From NCBI RefSeq assembly GCF_029639405.1, contig NZ_CP121274.1, positions 2,232,001 to 2,296,000 on the forward strand: a stretch of DNA of 64,000 nucleotides. Reading direction: 5' to 3'. The translations under genes and the position numbers were made by a program. This DNA comes from Microbacterium proteolyticum (GTDB lineage Bacteria; Actinomycetota; Actinomycetes; Actinomycetales; Microbacteriaceae). The notes beneath the pieces are model-generated. The model did not search any database. It had not been told where the DNA came from and saw only the letters and a program-made list of their open reading frames with translations. Shown here piece by piece: positions 30,116-38,752 of the stretch (position 1 is the first letter of the stretch; each line of letters starts with the position of its first letter).

Positions 30116-31771
30116 GTGAGGTCGAGGGTGGAAGAGTTCGCCGAGATTCGTCGTGCGGCGCGGGTCGAGGGGTTGTCGATCAACGCGCTGGCGAAACGGT
30201 TCCGAGTGCATCGACGCACGGTCCGTCAGGCGTTGGAGTCCGCAGAGCCGCCGGCGCGGAAGACCCCGGTCCGGGCAGCGCCGAAGCTCGATGGGGTGCG
30301 GGAGCTTATCGACGGGATGCTGCGGCAGGACATCGACGCGCCGCGGAAGCAGCGGCAGACCGCGACCCGGATCTGGCACCGGCTCCTGGACGAGCACGGC
30401 GCCGATGTCGGCTACCCGACGGTGCGTGACTACGTGCGGTGGCGGCGGCCGGAGATCCTTGGCACCAGCGGGGTGTCGCGAGCGATGGTCCCGCAGGAAC
30501 ACGCGCCCGGCGCTGAGGCGGAGGTCGATTTCGGGGAGCTGTGGGTGATCCTCGCTGGGGTGAAGACAAAGTGCTACATGTTCGCGTTCCGCCTCTCCCA
30601 CTCGGGGCGTGCCGTGCACCGCGTCTACCCGACGCAGGCGTTGGAGGCGTTCCTGGAAGGCCATATCGACGCGTTCGAGGAACTCGGCGGTGTCCCAACG
30701 CTGCAGATCAAGTACGACAACCTCTCACCCGCAGTCACGCAGGTTCTCTCCGGCCGGGCGCGGGTAGAGACCACACGGTGGGCGTTGTTCCGATCGCATT
30801 ACGGGTTCGACGCGTTCTACTGCGAGCCCGGGATCAACGGGGCGCACGAGAAGGGCGGCATCGAGGGCGAGGTTGGCAGGTTCCGCCGCACCTGGCTCTC
30901 ACCCATGCCCGTCGTCGCGTCCCTCGCCGAGCTCAACGCCCGGATCCGTGAATGGGATCTGCGGGATGAGAGACGGCGGATCGGGCAGAAGATCAGCACT
31001 GTCGCCCAGGACCTCTCCTCCGATCGGGAGCATCTCGCGCAGCTGCCGAGGGATCGGTTCGACCCGGGCCTGGAGCTCTACCCGCGGGTCGACAGGTCCG
31101 GGCTGGTGACGGTGCGGCAGGCGAAGTACTCCGTCCCGGTCCGGCTCATCGGCCGCAAACTCCGCGTCTCGCTGCGCGCGTCTGAGCTCGTCGTATTCGA
31201 CGGCCGGCAGGTCGTGGCCCGGCATGAGCGGGTCATCGAACGCTACGGGCAATCCGTCCAGCTCGATCACTACCTCGAGGTGCTCCAGCACAAGCCCGGC
31301 GCTCTCGGCGGCTCCACCGCCCTCGCCCACGCCCGCAACACGGGCGCGTTCACTGGGCTGCATGAGGGGTTCTGGGCGGAATCGAGGAAGGTCAACGGTG
31401 ATGCAGCCGGCACGAGAGAGCTCATCGACGTGCTCCTGCTGCACCGCACTATGCCGACCCCGGCGGTGCTCGCTGGAATCAGTGCCGCGCTCACCGTCGG
31501 CGCGGTCACTGCCGACGTCGTCGCCGTGGAAGCGCGCCTCGCGGCGGCCCAGCTCGAGAAAAATGACATCGCGCTCATCGAGGCGCCGACGTTGCCGAAG
31601 GTGGTGTCGCTCACGCAACGTCGTCTCACCGACCCGGCCGCGGTCATCGCCGGCCTCCCGCAAGACAACCGGCCCCTCCCGTCCGTCGCCGGCTACGACG
31701 CATTGCTGACCAAGAGAGCCGCGAAACACGCGGTTACCGCATCCATGAGTGAAGGAGCCTCCGGCGCATGA
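30116..31771 (+). CDS. istA: IS21-family transposase IstA
   Basis: The 551-aa protein (GTG 30,116, GAGGAGGGG upstream) has an N-terminal HTH (LSINALAKRFRVHRRTVRQA, about 21-42) and an RNase H-fold DDE core: EVDFGELWV (first Asp), LQIKYDNLSPAV (second Asp) and NGAHEKGGIEGEVGRF (Glu). It performs strand transfer with IstB. The stop overlaps istB by 4 bases, the normal layout. Both genes look intact, so the element may still move. Confidence 0.95.
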   Translation: MRSRVEEFAEIRRAARVEGLSINALAKRFRVHRRTVRQALESAEPPARKTPVRAAPKLDGVRELIDGMLRQDIDAPRKQRQTATRIWHRLLDEHGADVGYPTVRDYVRWRRPEILGTSGVSRAMVPQEHAPGAEAEVDFGELWVILAGVKTKCYMFAFRLSHSGRAVHRVYPTQALEAFLEGHIDAFEELGGVPTLQIKYDNLSPAVTQVLSGRARVETTRWALFRSHYGFDAFYCEPGINGAHEKGGIEGEVGRFRRTWLSPMPVVASLAELNARIREWDLRDERRRIGQKISTVAQDLSSDREHLAQLPRDRFDPGLELYPRVDRSGLVTVRQAKYSVPVRLIGRKLRVSLRASELVVFDGRQVVARHERVIERYGQSVQLDHYLEVLQHKPGALGGSTALAHARNTGAFTGLHEGFWAESRKVNGDAAGTRELIDVLLLHRTMPTPAVLAGISAALTVGAVTADVVAVEARLAAAQLEKNDIALIEAPTLPKVVSLTQRRLTDPAAVIAGLPQDNRPLPSVAGYDALLTKRAAKHAVTASMSEGASGA

Positions 31772-32577
31772 GTCCGACCCTCACGAACGTTACGACCACG
31801 CTCCGCCACCGCCGCGGCCTGACTGAGGAAGCCGCCGCGGCCGCCGTCGACTCCGCCTGCCGACGGCTCCGGCTGCCGACGATCCGGGCGGTGATGGAAG
31901 AGGCGACGCAGACCGCGAAACGGGAGCAACTGTCCTACCTCGGCTACCTCGCCGAGCTGCTCCTCGCCGAGGTCGACGACCGGGACCGCCGCTCCATCAC
32001 GCGCCGGGTCCAGAACGCCGGCTTCCCGCGGCAGAAATGGTTGGGCGACTTCGACTACGACGCGAACCCGAACATCAACCCCGCCACCATCCACACCCTC
32101 GCGCAAGGCGACTGGATCCGCCGCGGGGAACCCCTCTGCCTCATCGGCGACTCCGGCACCGGCAAGTCGCATCTCCTGATCGGGCTCGGCACCGCCGCAG
32201 CCGAAAAGGGCTACCGGGTCCGATACACGCTCGCGACCCGGCTCGTGAACGAGCTCGTCGAAGCCGCCGACGATATGCAACTGAACCGCACCATCGCCCG
32301 CTACGGTCGCGTCGACCTGCTCTTGATCGATGAACTCGGCTACATGGAACTCGATCGCAGAGGCGCCGAACTCCTGTTCCAAGTCCTCACCGAGAGAGAA
32401 GAGAAGGCATCCGTGGCGATCGCGACCAACGAAGCCTTCAGCGGATGGACGAAGACATTCACCGACCCGAGACTCTGCGCGGCGATCGTCGACCGACTCA
32501 CCTTCCACGGCACCATCATCGAGACCGGGACCGACTCATATCGACTCAACCACACCAGGAAGACGCCAGCGCGCTAG
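31768..32577 (+). CDS. istB: IS21-family ATPase IstB
   Basis: A 269-aa AAA+ helper protein with Walker A GDSGTGKSHLLIG (about residue 131) and Walker B VDLLLIDELGYMELDRRGAE, resembling DnaC/DnaA. It binds target DNA and stimulates IstA. Length is typical (about 250-270). Confidence 0.95.
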   Translation: MSPTLTNVTTTLRHRRGLTEEAAAAAVDSACRRLRLPTIRAVMEEATQTAKREQLSYLGYLAELLLAEVDDRDRRSITRRVQNAGFPRQKWLGDFDYDANPNINPATIHTLAQGDWIRRGEPLCLIGDSGTGKSHLLIGLGTAAAEKGYRVRYTLATRLVNELVEAADDMQLNRTIARYGRVDLLLIDELGYMELDRRGAELLFQVLTEREEKASVAIATNEAFSGWTKTFTDPRLCAAIVDRLTFHGTIIETGTDSYRLNHTRKTPAR

Positions 32578-32627
32578 CGGTCCAGACGGCCGCCAGCATC
32601 CAGATCTTGTGCTCCTCATCTGGTACA

Positions 32628-32644
32628 ACTTGTGATAGACAAGT
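32628..32644 (+). promoter_or_regulatory. palindromic operator of the passenger operon
   Basis: ACTTGT-GATAG-ACAAGT is a perfect 6-bp inverted repeat about 25-45 bases before the membrane-protein gene. YtrA-type GntR regulators usually repress their own operon through such palindromes, so the downstream GntR is the likely ligand. Confidence 0.6.
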
Positions 32645-32663
32645 GGCACAAGAGATTGGATGA

Positions 32664-33710
32664 GTGATGTTGATGAGCGGTGCGCGCATGTTCGACCCAG
32701 CCCAGTTGATCGCAGGAGCGTTCTCGCTACCTGCAGTCTCGTTCTTCGTGGCATTGGTCCTTGCGGCAGGTATAGGTCTCTACACGTCACGGGCTTCTGC
32801 TGCTGCACGGCCGCTTACCGCAGAGCCGCGATCAGTTCGAGCGCGATACGCACCCGAGCGGCGTGCGATTGGATGGGCCGCGGCCGGGGTGCTCGTCTTT
32901 TTCTTCGTTGACTACGTGATCCGCGGCTACATCCTCACTGGTGCGGATCGTCTTCATTGGTGGCGATTCACCACCCCGATCGCGTGCGCCATCATCGGTC
33001 TCGGCATCGTCCTCGCTTTCATCGTGACGAGGGGGACGACCCCGGCGGAGGTTCCCGTGATTTCGGCCGAACGTCGAAGCTGGGTGAGCTTCAGCTCCCG
33101 GTTCGCGCTCATCAGCCTGGGGCTCACGGCTCTGATCCTCGTGGTGACGACCGTTGCTGCCGGTCTCGCATCGTCACCCAACGTGCAGGGCCAATACGTC
33201 TGGCTCGTCATTCCCATCCCCAACGAAAGCACGATCGACCCGATCCGTCTGCCCTTCTACGGGTGGACCTACGGGCTGCCGGTGCTCACCAGCCTGGGTG
33301 CCCTGCTCGCCGTCGCCTGGTCCGCGTTCGATCGCAATGCGGCGCGCCCATACCTCCACACCGAGACCCTCATCGCCGAGCGGGCTGCGCGTCGAGAGGC
33401 CGCGCGCAACGTCACACGCGTGACAACGGCGGCGGTTCTTCTCACACTCGCCGGCGCCTGGCGTTTCATCGCAAACTCGGGATCGGTTTCCCACCTGACC
33501 GTCACGGGGCAGAACGGGGACAACCCCTACGACGCCGCCTGGCGATACGCCGAGCTCGCCGTCGCCGCGGGATGGTGCGCTCCCATTCTCGAGATCACCG
33601 GGTTCGTGCTGCTACTCCTCGTCGCTGGCAGTGGCCTGCGACGCCGCCCAGCGACCCGCCAACCATCGGCTCCGACCGAGACACCGGCGACCCTGGAGGC
33701 AACGCGATGA
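32664..33710 (+). CDS. multi-pass membrane protein, IS passenger (DUF1648-like)
   Basis: Up to 348 aa, with several possible starts (GTG 32,664, ATG 32,667, 32,673, 32,688). At least six hydrophobic segments are visible: VSFFVALVLAAGIGLY, AAAGVLVFFFVDYVI, IACAIIGLGIVLAFIV, LGLTALILVVTTVAAG, VLTSLGALLAVAWSAF, and two near the end. The pairing with a YtrA-type regulator matches DUF1648 or similar cell-envelope proteins. No transport or enzymatic motif is seen, so function is open. It overlaps gntR by 4 bases. Confidence 0.65.
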   Translation: MMLMSGARMFDPAQLIAGAFSLPAVSFFVALVLAAGIGLYTSRASAAARPLTAEPRSVRARYAPERRAIGWAAAGVLVFFFVDYVIRGYILTGADRLHWWRFTTPIACAIIGLGIVLAFIVTRGTTPAEVPVISAERRSWVSFSSRFALISLGLTALILVVTTVAAGLASSPNVQGQYVWLVIPIPNESTIDPIRLPFYGWTYGLPVLTSLGALLAVAWSAFDRNAARPYLHTETLIAERAARREAARNVTRVTTAAVLLTLAGAWRFIANSGSVSHLTVTGQNGDNPYDAAWRYAELAVAAGWCAPILEITGFVLLLLVAGSGLRRRPATRQPSAPTETPATLEATR

Positions 33711-34096
33711 CATCGCACGTCGTCGTCACCACACCCGAAGAGAGCAACCCAGCGATCGACATCTACCGGCAGCTTCGCGGGCTCATCGTCTCAGGCCAAT
33801 TGGGCGCGAACGAGCGGCTTCCCACGGTGCGCCAGACCGCCGCAGACCTCAAAGTCGCGCAGGGCACCGCGGCGAAGGCCTACAAGATGCTCGAGCAGGA
33901 TGGACTCGTCGTCACCCGGACCGCGGCCGGGACGCGCGTGGCAGACTCCGCCGCAGTGCTGCCTCAATCGGTGATCCGGCGAATCCGCGAACTCGTCGAC
34001 GAAGCCGCCGCCACGAACACGGACCACGACGACGTGATCAATGTCCTCCGCGCGATACTGCAAACTCGATCCGGCAACGCGCACCATCCAGCCTGA
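33707..34096 (+). CDS. GntR-family regulator, YtrA subfamily, IS passenger
   Basis: The 129-aa protein has an N-terminal winged HTH (DIYRQLRGLIVSGQLGANER...LPTVRQTAADLKVAQGTAAKAYKMLEQDGLV) and only a short helical C-terminus, as in the YtrA group. It lies 83 bases from the IS end, in an operon with the membrane protein. It probably represses that operon via 32,628-32,644 until an inducer, often a cell-wall stress, is present. Confidence 0.82.
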   Translation: MTSHVVVTTPEESNPAIDIYRQLRGLIVSGQLGANERLPTVRQTAADLKVAQGTAAKAYKMLEQDGLVVTRTAAGTRVADSAAVLPQSVIRRIRELVDEAAATNTDHDDVINVLRAILQTRSGNAHHPA

Positions 34097-34129
34097 CGAA
34101 CACAGCCCTTCAGAAGACACCATCTTGGA

Positions 34130-34179
34130 TGGGCCAAATCAGGCCGTCCCCCCTGGGCCACAAGACGTTGACAAAGCCA
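34130..34179 (-). repeat. right end of the IS element
   Basis: Read on the minus strand from 34,179: TGGCTTTGTCAA, TGGCCCAGG at offset 20 (34,160) and TGATTTGGCCCA at offset 39 (34,141). The same motifs and offsets as the left end. Confidence 0.82.
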
Positions 34180-34185
34180 CTGAGC
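34180..34185. repeat. target-site duplication, right copy (CTGAGC)
   Basis: Direct repeat of 29,973-29,978, immediately after the IS end. Confidence 0.88.
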
Positions 34186-34589
34186 CGCGTCAGGGTGTCA
34201 CTGGGCTGGTGTTCGATGTGGTCGCGTCTGATTTGGACACGGCTGATCGTGTGCAGGCGCTGATTGGCACACCGGACCGTGACTTGACGCCGGTGGTGTG
34301 CGTCCGTCTGGGTGTGGATGATGCGCGGCTGAGGGTGCCGCAACCGCTGTTCCTTGGTGTGTTGAACATTGAGGAGGTGGGTGTGGATGTCCGTTGGGGT
34401 GGGCAGAACACGATCCAGAAGATGCAGGGTGACGAGGTTGACCCGCCGGTTCCTGGGTTGTTTGTTCCGTTGCTGACGGCGGCGGATATCAACGTGTCTT
34501 TTGCGTCTGCGGCGTTGCTGAATTCGCAGCACGCGCGGGCGATCGATCTGAACCGCCGCTACGACCTCGCAGGGGCCGCGTCGGCGTAA
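34186..34589 (+). pseudogene. distal tail protein, 3' part after the IS element
   Basis: It continues the frame of 29,456-29,978 (PRQGVTGLVFDVVASDLDTA onward) for 134 residues to the stop at 34,589. It includes CVRLGVDDARLRVPQPLFLG and the C-terminal VSFASAALLNSQHARAIDLN. Without its 5' part it has no start; a chance in-frame start inside the IS (about 34,041) would give an aberrant chimera. Confidence 0.85.
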
Positions 34590-34605
34590 CAGGAACGGGT
34601 GGGGT

Positions 34606-35715
34606 ATGCGTCAGCACACGGATGATCTGTTGGATGCGCTGGCGGGTTCTTTCACGCGGCGTGTCCTGGTGAATGTGTTCCATGGGACCGACCGGGTCGC
34701 CACGGATCTGGCGTTTGAGTCGTGGTCGCTGGAGAGCGACCTTGATTCGGCGGTGGGCACGTCTGGGTCTGGTGTGGTGGTGTACCCGTCCGTTTCGGGC
34801 GAGTCGCTATCGCCGGAGGGAACGAAGGGTGTTCTGTCGCCGTTCCGTGCGCGCGTGGAGCTGGTGATGGAGGTCAGTGCGGGCGGGTTCCGGGAGCGTG
34901 TGAGCCTGGGCTTGTTCCGGGTGGTGACGGTCCCTGAGGCGCGTGATTACACGGCTGACGTGGATGGTGTGTCGCGTGTGGTGTCGTCGCGGGTGAAGAT
35001 CGGGTTTGCTTCTCTGGCTGAGGATGTGCGGCGTCGCGGGTTTCGTTTCCCGGAGCAGCCGCCGCAGACCGATTCGTGTTACCGGGAGTTGCGTCGTATC
35101 ACGGGTATGCCTGTGTTGGAGTCGGTGCCGGATGCGGCGATTTCGGGGAATCCGACGTGGGAGGCGAAGCAGGGCGGCCGTTTGGATGCGGTGCAGAAGC
35201 TTGCTGATCAGATGTCGGCGACGGCTGTGGTGAACAGTGCGGGCGCGTGGGTTCTGGTGCCGGATGAGCAGGGCGAACCGGTGGCGTCGTTGCACCTGGG
35301 GGAGCGGGGCACGGTCCTCGATGTCGGCAATGAGATCGACACGGACACGGTGTACAACGTCGTCGTCGGCCAGTTCGAGGATGACGACCGTAACCCGATC
35401 TACGCGATCGCTGAGGTTGAGGCTGGTGATCTGCGGCCCGATTCGCTGTACCTCGAGACGACCCGCTACTACTCGTCCCCGTTTGTGAAGACGCAGGAGG
35501 CTGCGGAGTCGGCGGTGCAGGCGATTCTGGCGTTGTCGACGGGCGCTCAGGTGTATGACGTGCCGATCCAGTGTCACATCAACCCGCTGATCGAGGTGGG
35601 GGATGTGGTGTCGCTTGAGGGGTGGGTTCGCCCGCTGGTGGGGCGTGTGGTGAAGGTGACGTTGGGTGATTCGGCGTTGATGAACGTGACCCTGTCGGTG
35701 AGGCGTGCACTGTGA
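34606..35715 (+). CDS. minor tail / baseplate hub-like protein
   Basis: A 369-aa beta-rich protein with FTRRVLVNVFHGTDRVATDL at the start, LAEDVRRRGFRFPEQPPQ mid-way and DVPIQCHINPLIEVGDVVSL near the end. This is the pattern of siphoviral hub proteins (DUF5047-like) that follow the distal tail gene. Overlaps the next gene by 4 bases. Confidence 0.7.
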   Translation: MRQHTDDLLDALAGSFTRRVLVNVFHGTDRVATDLAFESWSLESDLDSAVGTSGSGVVVYPSVSGESLSPEGTKGVLSPFRARVELVMEVSAGGFRERVSLGLFRVVTVPEARDYTADVDGVSRVVSSRVKIGFASLAEDVRRRGFRFPEQPPQTDSCYRELRRITGMPVLESVPDAAISGNPTWEAKQGGRLDAVQKLADQMSATAVVNSAGAWVLVPDEQGEPVASLHLGERGTVLDVGNEIDTDTVYNVVVGQFEDDDRNPIYAIAEVEAGDLRPDSLYLETTRYYSSPFVKTQEAAESAVQAILALSTGAQVYDVPIQCHINPLIEVGDVVSLEGWVRPLVGRVVKVTLGDSALMNVTLSVRRAL

Positions 35716-36572
35716 GCCTGGGTGAGCAGATCGCGCGTGTTGCCGCGTCTATCCCGTCGGTGCGGTCGGAGACGGCCGTGTTCGTGCGGATGGAGGGTGC
35801 GTACGCGGTGGTGAACGTCGGGCTGTCGACGATCCGTGTCGCGAACGTGGGTTGGGTTCCTCCGGTGGCGGGGATGACGGTTCAGGTGGAGTGGCGTGAC
35901 GGTTTCCCTGTCGTGTCGGGGCCTGCGCGGGCGTTGAACCCGGTGGGTGTGATCACTGGTGCGGGGACCCCTCGGGCGACGGTGCAGGTCGATGGTGTCG
36001 ACTACCTGCTGTTCATCCGTGCCGGGTATACGCCGACGCTGGGTGACACGGTGACGGTGAACTGGCAGACGGGGATCATCGAGGGCGCGATCACGGGGCA
36101 GGACGCACCGGAGACACCCCCGGAGGCGGGGAATGTGCCGCAACCGTTCCGTGAGCTGGTGGTGAAGGCGGCGAACTCGGGCCGGTTTCAGACGTCGTGG
36201 TGGGGGCCGGAACCGTGGGCGTCGAACAACAACCGCGGTATTTGGACGTATGAGAACCGCATCCGGGAGACGCTGCGTGACGCGAACGTGACCCGCATCG
36301 AGATCAACTTGTCGTTGGTGGAGTCGCTGGGTAACGCGTCGATCGGTCTGCACAACTACGGGTCTATCCCGGGTGGTTTCCCGGACATTCATGACGGTTA
36401 CCCGATGCCGGCGCGTTCCGGGTGGGTGGAGTTGCCGCAGTGGTGGGGCAACTGGTTGCGGGACAACGTCGGCGGTATCGGGGTGTGGGCGCCGGGTGGT
36501 GGCTACAACCGGTGGCAGGCGGTCCGTTTCGATTCTTGGTCTGGTGCTCTGCGGTTCGCGGGGACCATGTGA
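35712..36572 (+). CDS. minor tail protein
   Basis: A 286-aa protein (GTG 35,712). The N-terminal 110 residues resemble an OB-fold baseplate spike module (VNVGLSTIRVANVGWVPPVA, VDYLLFIRAGYTPTLGDTVT), and the C-terminal half (FQTSWWGPEPWASNNNRG, WGNWLRDNVGGIGVWAPGGG) looks like a receptor or carbohydrate-binding domain rich in Trp. Confidence 0.65.
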   Translation: MSLGEQIARVAASIPSVRSETAVFVRMEGAYAVVNVGLSTIRVANVGWVPPVAGMTVQVEWRDGFPVVSGPARALNPVGVITGAGTPRATVQVDGVDYLLFIRAGYTPTLGDTVTVNWQTGIIEGAITGQDAPETPPEAGNVPQPFRELVVKAANSGRFQTSWWGPEPWASNNNRGIWTYENRIRETLRDANVTRIEINLSLVESLGNASIGLHNYGSIPGGFPDIHDGYPMPARSGWVELPQWWGNWLRDNVGGIGVWAPGGGYNRWQAVRFDSWSGALRFAGTM

Positions 36573-36582
36573 AAGGTGTGAC

Positions 36583-37065
36583 ATGACGTCTTACGCGAAG
36601 GATTCGACGACGGGGAAGCCCCTGTTTCGTGACGCGGATGCCCCGGATATCAAGCAGGATCCGCAGGAGGCTGCGGATTATGCGGCCGAGGTGGGCAACA
36701 TGATTGTCGGCTCGACGGCGTACATCGCCGGTTACCCGTATCAGCGGAAGGGTCTGTCCGCGTACGACACGACCGAGAACATTCTGAAGCGGCATAACGG
36801 TACGGGTTTCAAGCCTGCTGAGCCGCGTTACGGGCTGACCGCTCAGGGCACGTCGAGCACGGGAACGGTGACGGTGGCGCATGGTCTGGGTGTGATCCCG
36901 TCGGCGGTGATCATCACGGACAAGTCGAATGGGACGGGCGCTGACTCGACTCGCAAGATTGGTTATGTCGGGGCGAACTCGACGACGTTCACCGTTGTCG
37001 TGTGGAACGGTGGCAGCCCGCTCGCTGGTAACCCGGTCGAGTTCTTCTGGGTCGCGTACCCGTAA
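36583..37065 (+). CDS. minor tail protein
   Basis: A 160-aa protein from ATG 36,583. The C-terminal half (GTVTVAHGLGVIPSAVIITD...TTFTVVVWNGG) is the compact beta module seen at the end of many siphoviral tail fibres. Confidence 0.65.
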   Translation: MTSYAKDSTTGKPLFRDADAPDIKQDPQEAADYAAEVGNMIVGSTAYIAGYPYQRKGLSAYDTTENILKRHNGTGFKPAEPRYGLTAQGTSSTGTVTVAHGLGVIPSAVIITDKSNGTGADSTRKIGYVGANSTTFTVVVWNGGSPLAGNPVEFFWVAYP

Positions 37066-37082
37066 GCGGGGAGGGGTTTCGC

Positions 37083-37895
37083 ATGGGTTATCAAGCACCT
37101 GTCCCGTACACCCGGTCGACGTCGTGGGCGGCGCACAAGCGGCGCAATCCTCCGTCGACGGAGCCGGGCATCGACATGTTCTGCCCGATCGGCACACCTG
37201 TTCTTGCGGCGGCGGCGGGCCGTGTCGTGGACACGGGCGACTCGATCGCACCCGCCACCGGCCGGTACGTCACGATCGACCTCGACGACGGCCGCCGCGT
37301 CCGCTACCTGCACCTGTCGCGCCGGGTTGTGAAGATCGGCGACCGGGTCAGTCGGGGTCAGACCGTCGCGTATTCCGGTGCCTCGGGGTACGGCGAAGAG
37401 GACTGGTCGTGGAACGTCGCCGAGACCGGTGGCGCTCACGTCCACATGACGCTGTGGCCGACGCAACGCTACGTGTTCGGCACGTCGGGGACGTTGGACC
37501 CTGAACCATTTTTCGATGCTGGCGGTTTCGCTGGTATCAGCGTGAAGCCGTTCGAGGAGGACGACATGTTCAGTGAAGATGACCGGGCGCGAGCCAAGAA
37601 CATCGAGAACATTCTTGCTGGCTTGCAGAACGCTGTCGGTGACCCGAACCACGGTGTCGCGGTGGCTGCGGTTGAGGCGAGCGAGCGGGCTGGGAACGCG
37701 GCGAACATCGCGTCCGAGGTTCGCAACCTGATCCTCGACCCGAAGGTGGGGATCCTGCAGGCGATCGGGAAGCTCGACAACGGCGGTGACCGTCCACTCG
37801 CTGATGCGGGTGACGTTGACCTCGCCGCGATCGCTTCGGCCGTCGCTGATGAGCAGGACCGTCGGGCACGCGAGCGTCTGTCGAAGGGCGCATGA
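37083..37895 (+). CDS. endolysin / tail peptidase, M23-family domain with altered zinc ligand
   Basis: A 270-aa protein. Residues 10-125 have the LytM/M23 fold: PGIDMFCPIGTPVLAAAAGR, GRYVTIDLDDGRRVRYLHLS, VSRGQTVAYSGASG and the HVH zinc motif in AHVHMTLW. The usual first ligand His of HxGxD is Glu27 (EPGID), with Asp31 kept. The C-terminal 120 residues are helical. It would cut cell-wall peptide bonds if active. Position before the holin-like genes suggests endolysin. Confidence 0.75.
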   Translation: MGYQAPVPYTRSTSWAAHKRRNPPSTEPGIDMFCPIGTPVLAAAAGRVVDTGDSIAPATGRYVTIDLDDGRRVRYLHLSRRVVKIGDRVSRGQTVAYSGASGYGEEDWSWNVAETGGAHVHMTLWPTQRYVFGTSGTLDPEPFFDAGGFAGISVKPFEEDDMFSEDDRARAKNIENILAGLQNAVGDPNHGVAVAAVEASERAGNAANIASEVRNLILDPKVGILQAIGKLDNGGDRPLADAGDVDLAAIASAVADEQDRRARERLSKGA

Positions 37896-38305
37896 CCCGC
37901 TGGCTTTCCGCCGGTGACAACGTGACGATCCCGATCACGGGTGGCATCACTGAGGGCGGGCTGATCATCATCGGCATCCTGGTCATCGTGATCAGCGCGC
38001 TGGTGGTTGTCGGCCTGGTCATCTGGCGGTTCGGGTCTCAGATCGCTGCCCGAATGAAGGCTGTTCAGGATCAGGTCGCGAACGACCACAAGAAGCCTGA
38101 CGGCACACCGATGCTGCTGAGGGATGACCTGGACGAGAAGCACGACGAGAACGCGAAGAAACTCGACCGGGCGCTTGAGCTCATCGGCACGATCCAGCGT
38201 GACGTGGCGTTTCTGATGCGGCGTTCGATCGCGCAAGAGGACCGCATCGACGACCTCGAAGACACGGACGGGCGAACACGTCGAACCCGTCGCACCGACA
38301 CCTGA
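37892..38305 (+). CDS. DUF2746-like protein with one TM helix and coiled coil
   Basis: A 137-aa protein: one membrane segment (GGLIIIGILVIVISALVVVG, residues 22-45) then a charged coiled coil ending in a basic tail (RTRRTRRTDT). Such proteins sit beside lysin genes in actinophages and may act in lysis or as a spanin/holin partner. Confidence 0.7.
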   Translation: MTRWLSAGDNVTIPITGGITEGGLIIIGILVIVISALVVVGLVIWRFGSQIAARMKAVQDQVANDHKKPDGTPMLLRDDLDEKHDENAKKLDRALELIGTIQRDVAFLMRRSIAQEDRIDDLEDTDGRTRRTRRTDT

Positions 38306-38348
38306 CCCCGGACACCCCGGGGTCTTTCTCATTCCCCGGGAGGGAACC

Positions 38349-38660
38349 ATGAAGGCTCTGTTCGATTCCATCGTCCGAACTCTGTCGCCGATCATCGTCG
38401 GCGCGGTGATTGGTTGGGCGGTGACTCAGGGCATCAACCTGGACCCTCAGTTCGAGGGTGCTCTGACGCTTGTGATCACGGGCGCGTTCCAGGGCGTGTA
38501 CTACGTCGCTGTTCGCCTGCTCGAGCAGTATGTGGCGCCGAAGTTCGGGTGGCTGCTGGGTGTGCCCCGTCAGCCCGTGTATGTCGCGCCGGCAGACCCT
38601 GCGGGGTCTGGTGACCCGCACACCGACATCTTCCCCGGCACGGGCGCTCACAACGAGTGA
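38349..38660 (+). CDS. holin-like membrane protein
   Basis: A 103-aa protein (GGGAGGGA upstream). Two hydrophobic stretches (IIVGAVIGWAVTQGI and GALTLVITGAFQGVYYVAVR) and a polar, Pro-rich tail fit a class II-type actinophage holin. It lies between the M23 protein and a tiny membrane protein. Confidence 0.7.
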   Translation: MKALFDSIVRTLSPIIVGAVIGWAVTQGINLDPQFEGALTLVITGAFQGVYYVAVRLLEQYVAPKFGWLLGVPRQPVYVAPADPAGSGDPHTDIFPGTGAHNE

Positions 38661-38752
38661 TCCGCATTCTTCTGGCGGCGGCGGTCCTGTTCTGGACTGT
38701 CGCCGCCTTCACGTACCCGCGCTACACCCACGCCCATGAAGGGAACCCCTGA
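38657..38752 (+). CDS. 31-aa membrane micro-protein in the lysis region
   Basis: GTG 38,657 overlaps the holin-like gene (GTGA). It encodes MIRILLAAAVLFWTVAAFTY plus a short His-rich tail: one membrane helix. It could be a pinholin or antiholin-like peptide. Confidence 0.5.
   Translation: MIRILLAAAVLFWTVAAFTYPRYTHAHEGNP

Larger units (their letters stand above)
29979..34179 (+). mobile_element. 4.2-kb IS21-family element with two passenger genes
   Basis: The element has matching ends (TGGCTCTGTCA and, reversed, TGGCTTTGTCA), internal end repeats at the same offsets (20 and 39) on both sides, a 6-bp target duplication, and the istA-istB pair. IS21 elements are usually 2-2.5 kb; the extra 1.6 kb after istB carries a membrane protein and a GntR regulator that are clearly inside the right end. 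Confidence 0.9.

Noticed and set aside
29985..34173. IS boundaries at TGTCA/TGACA
   Set aside because: These inner bases match, but no target duplication results. Moving the ends out to TGGCT/AGCCA gives CTGAGC on both sides and restores the tail gene frame.
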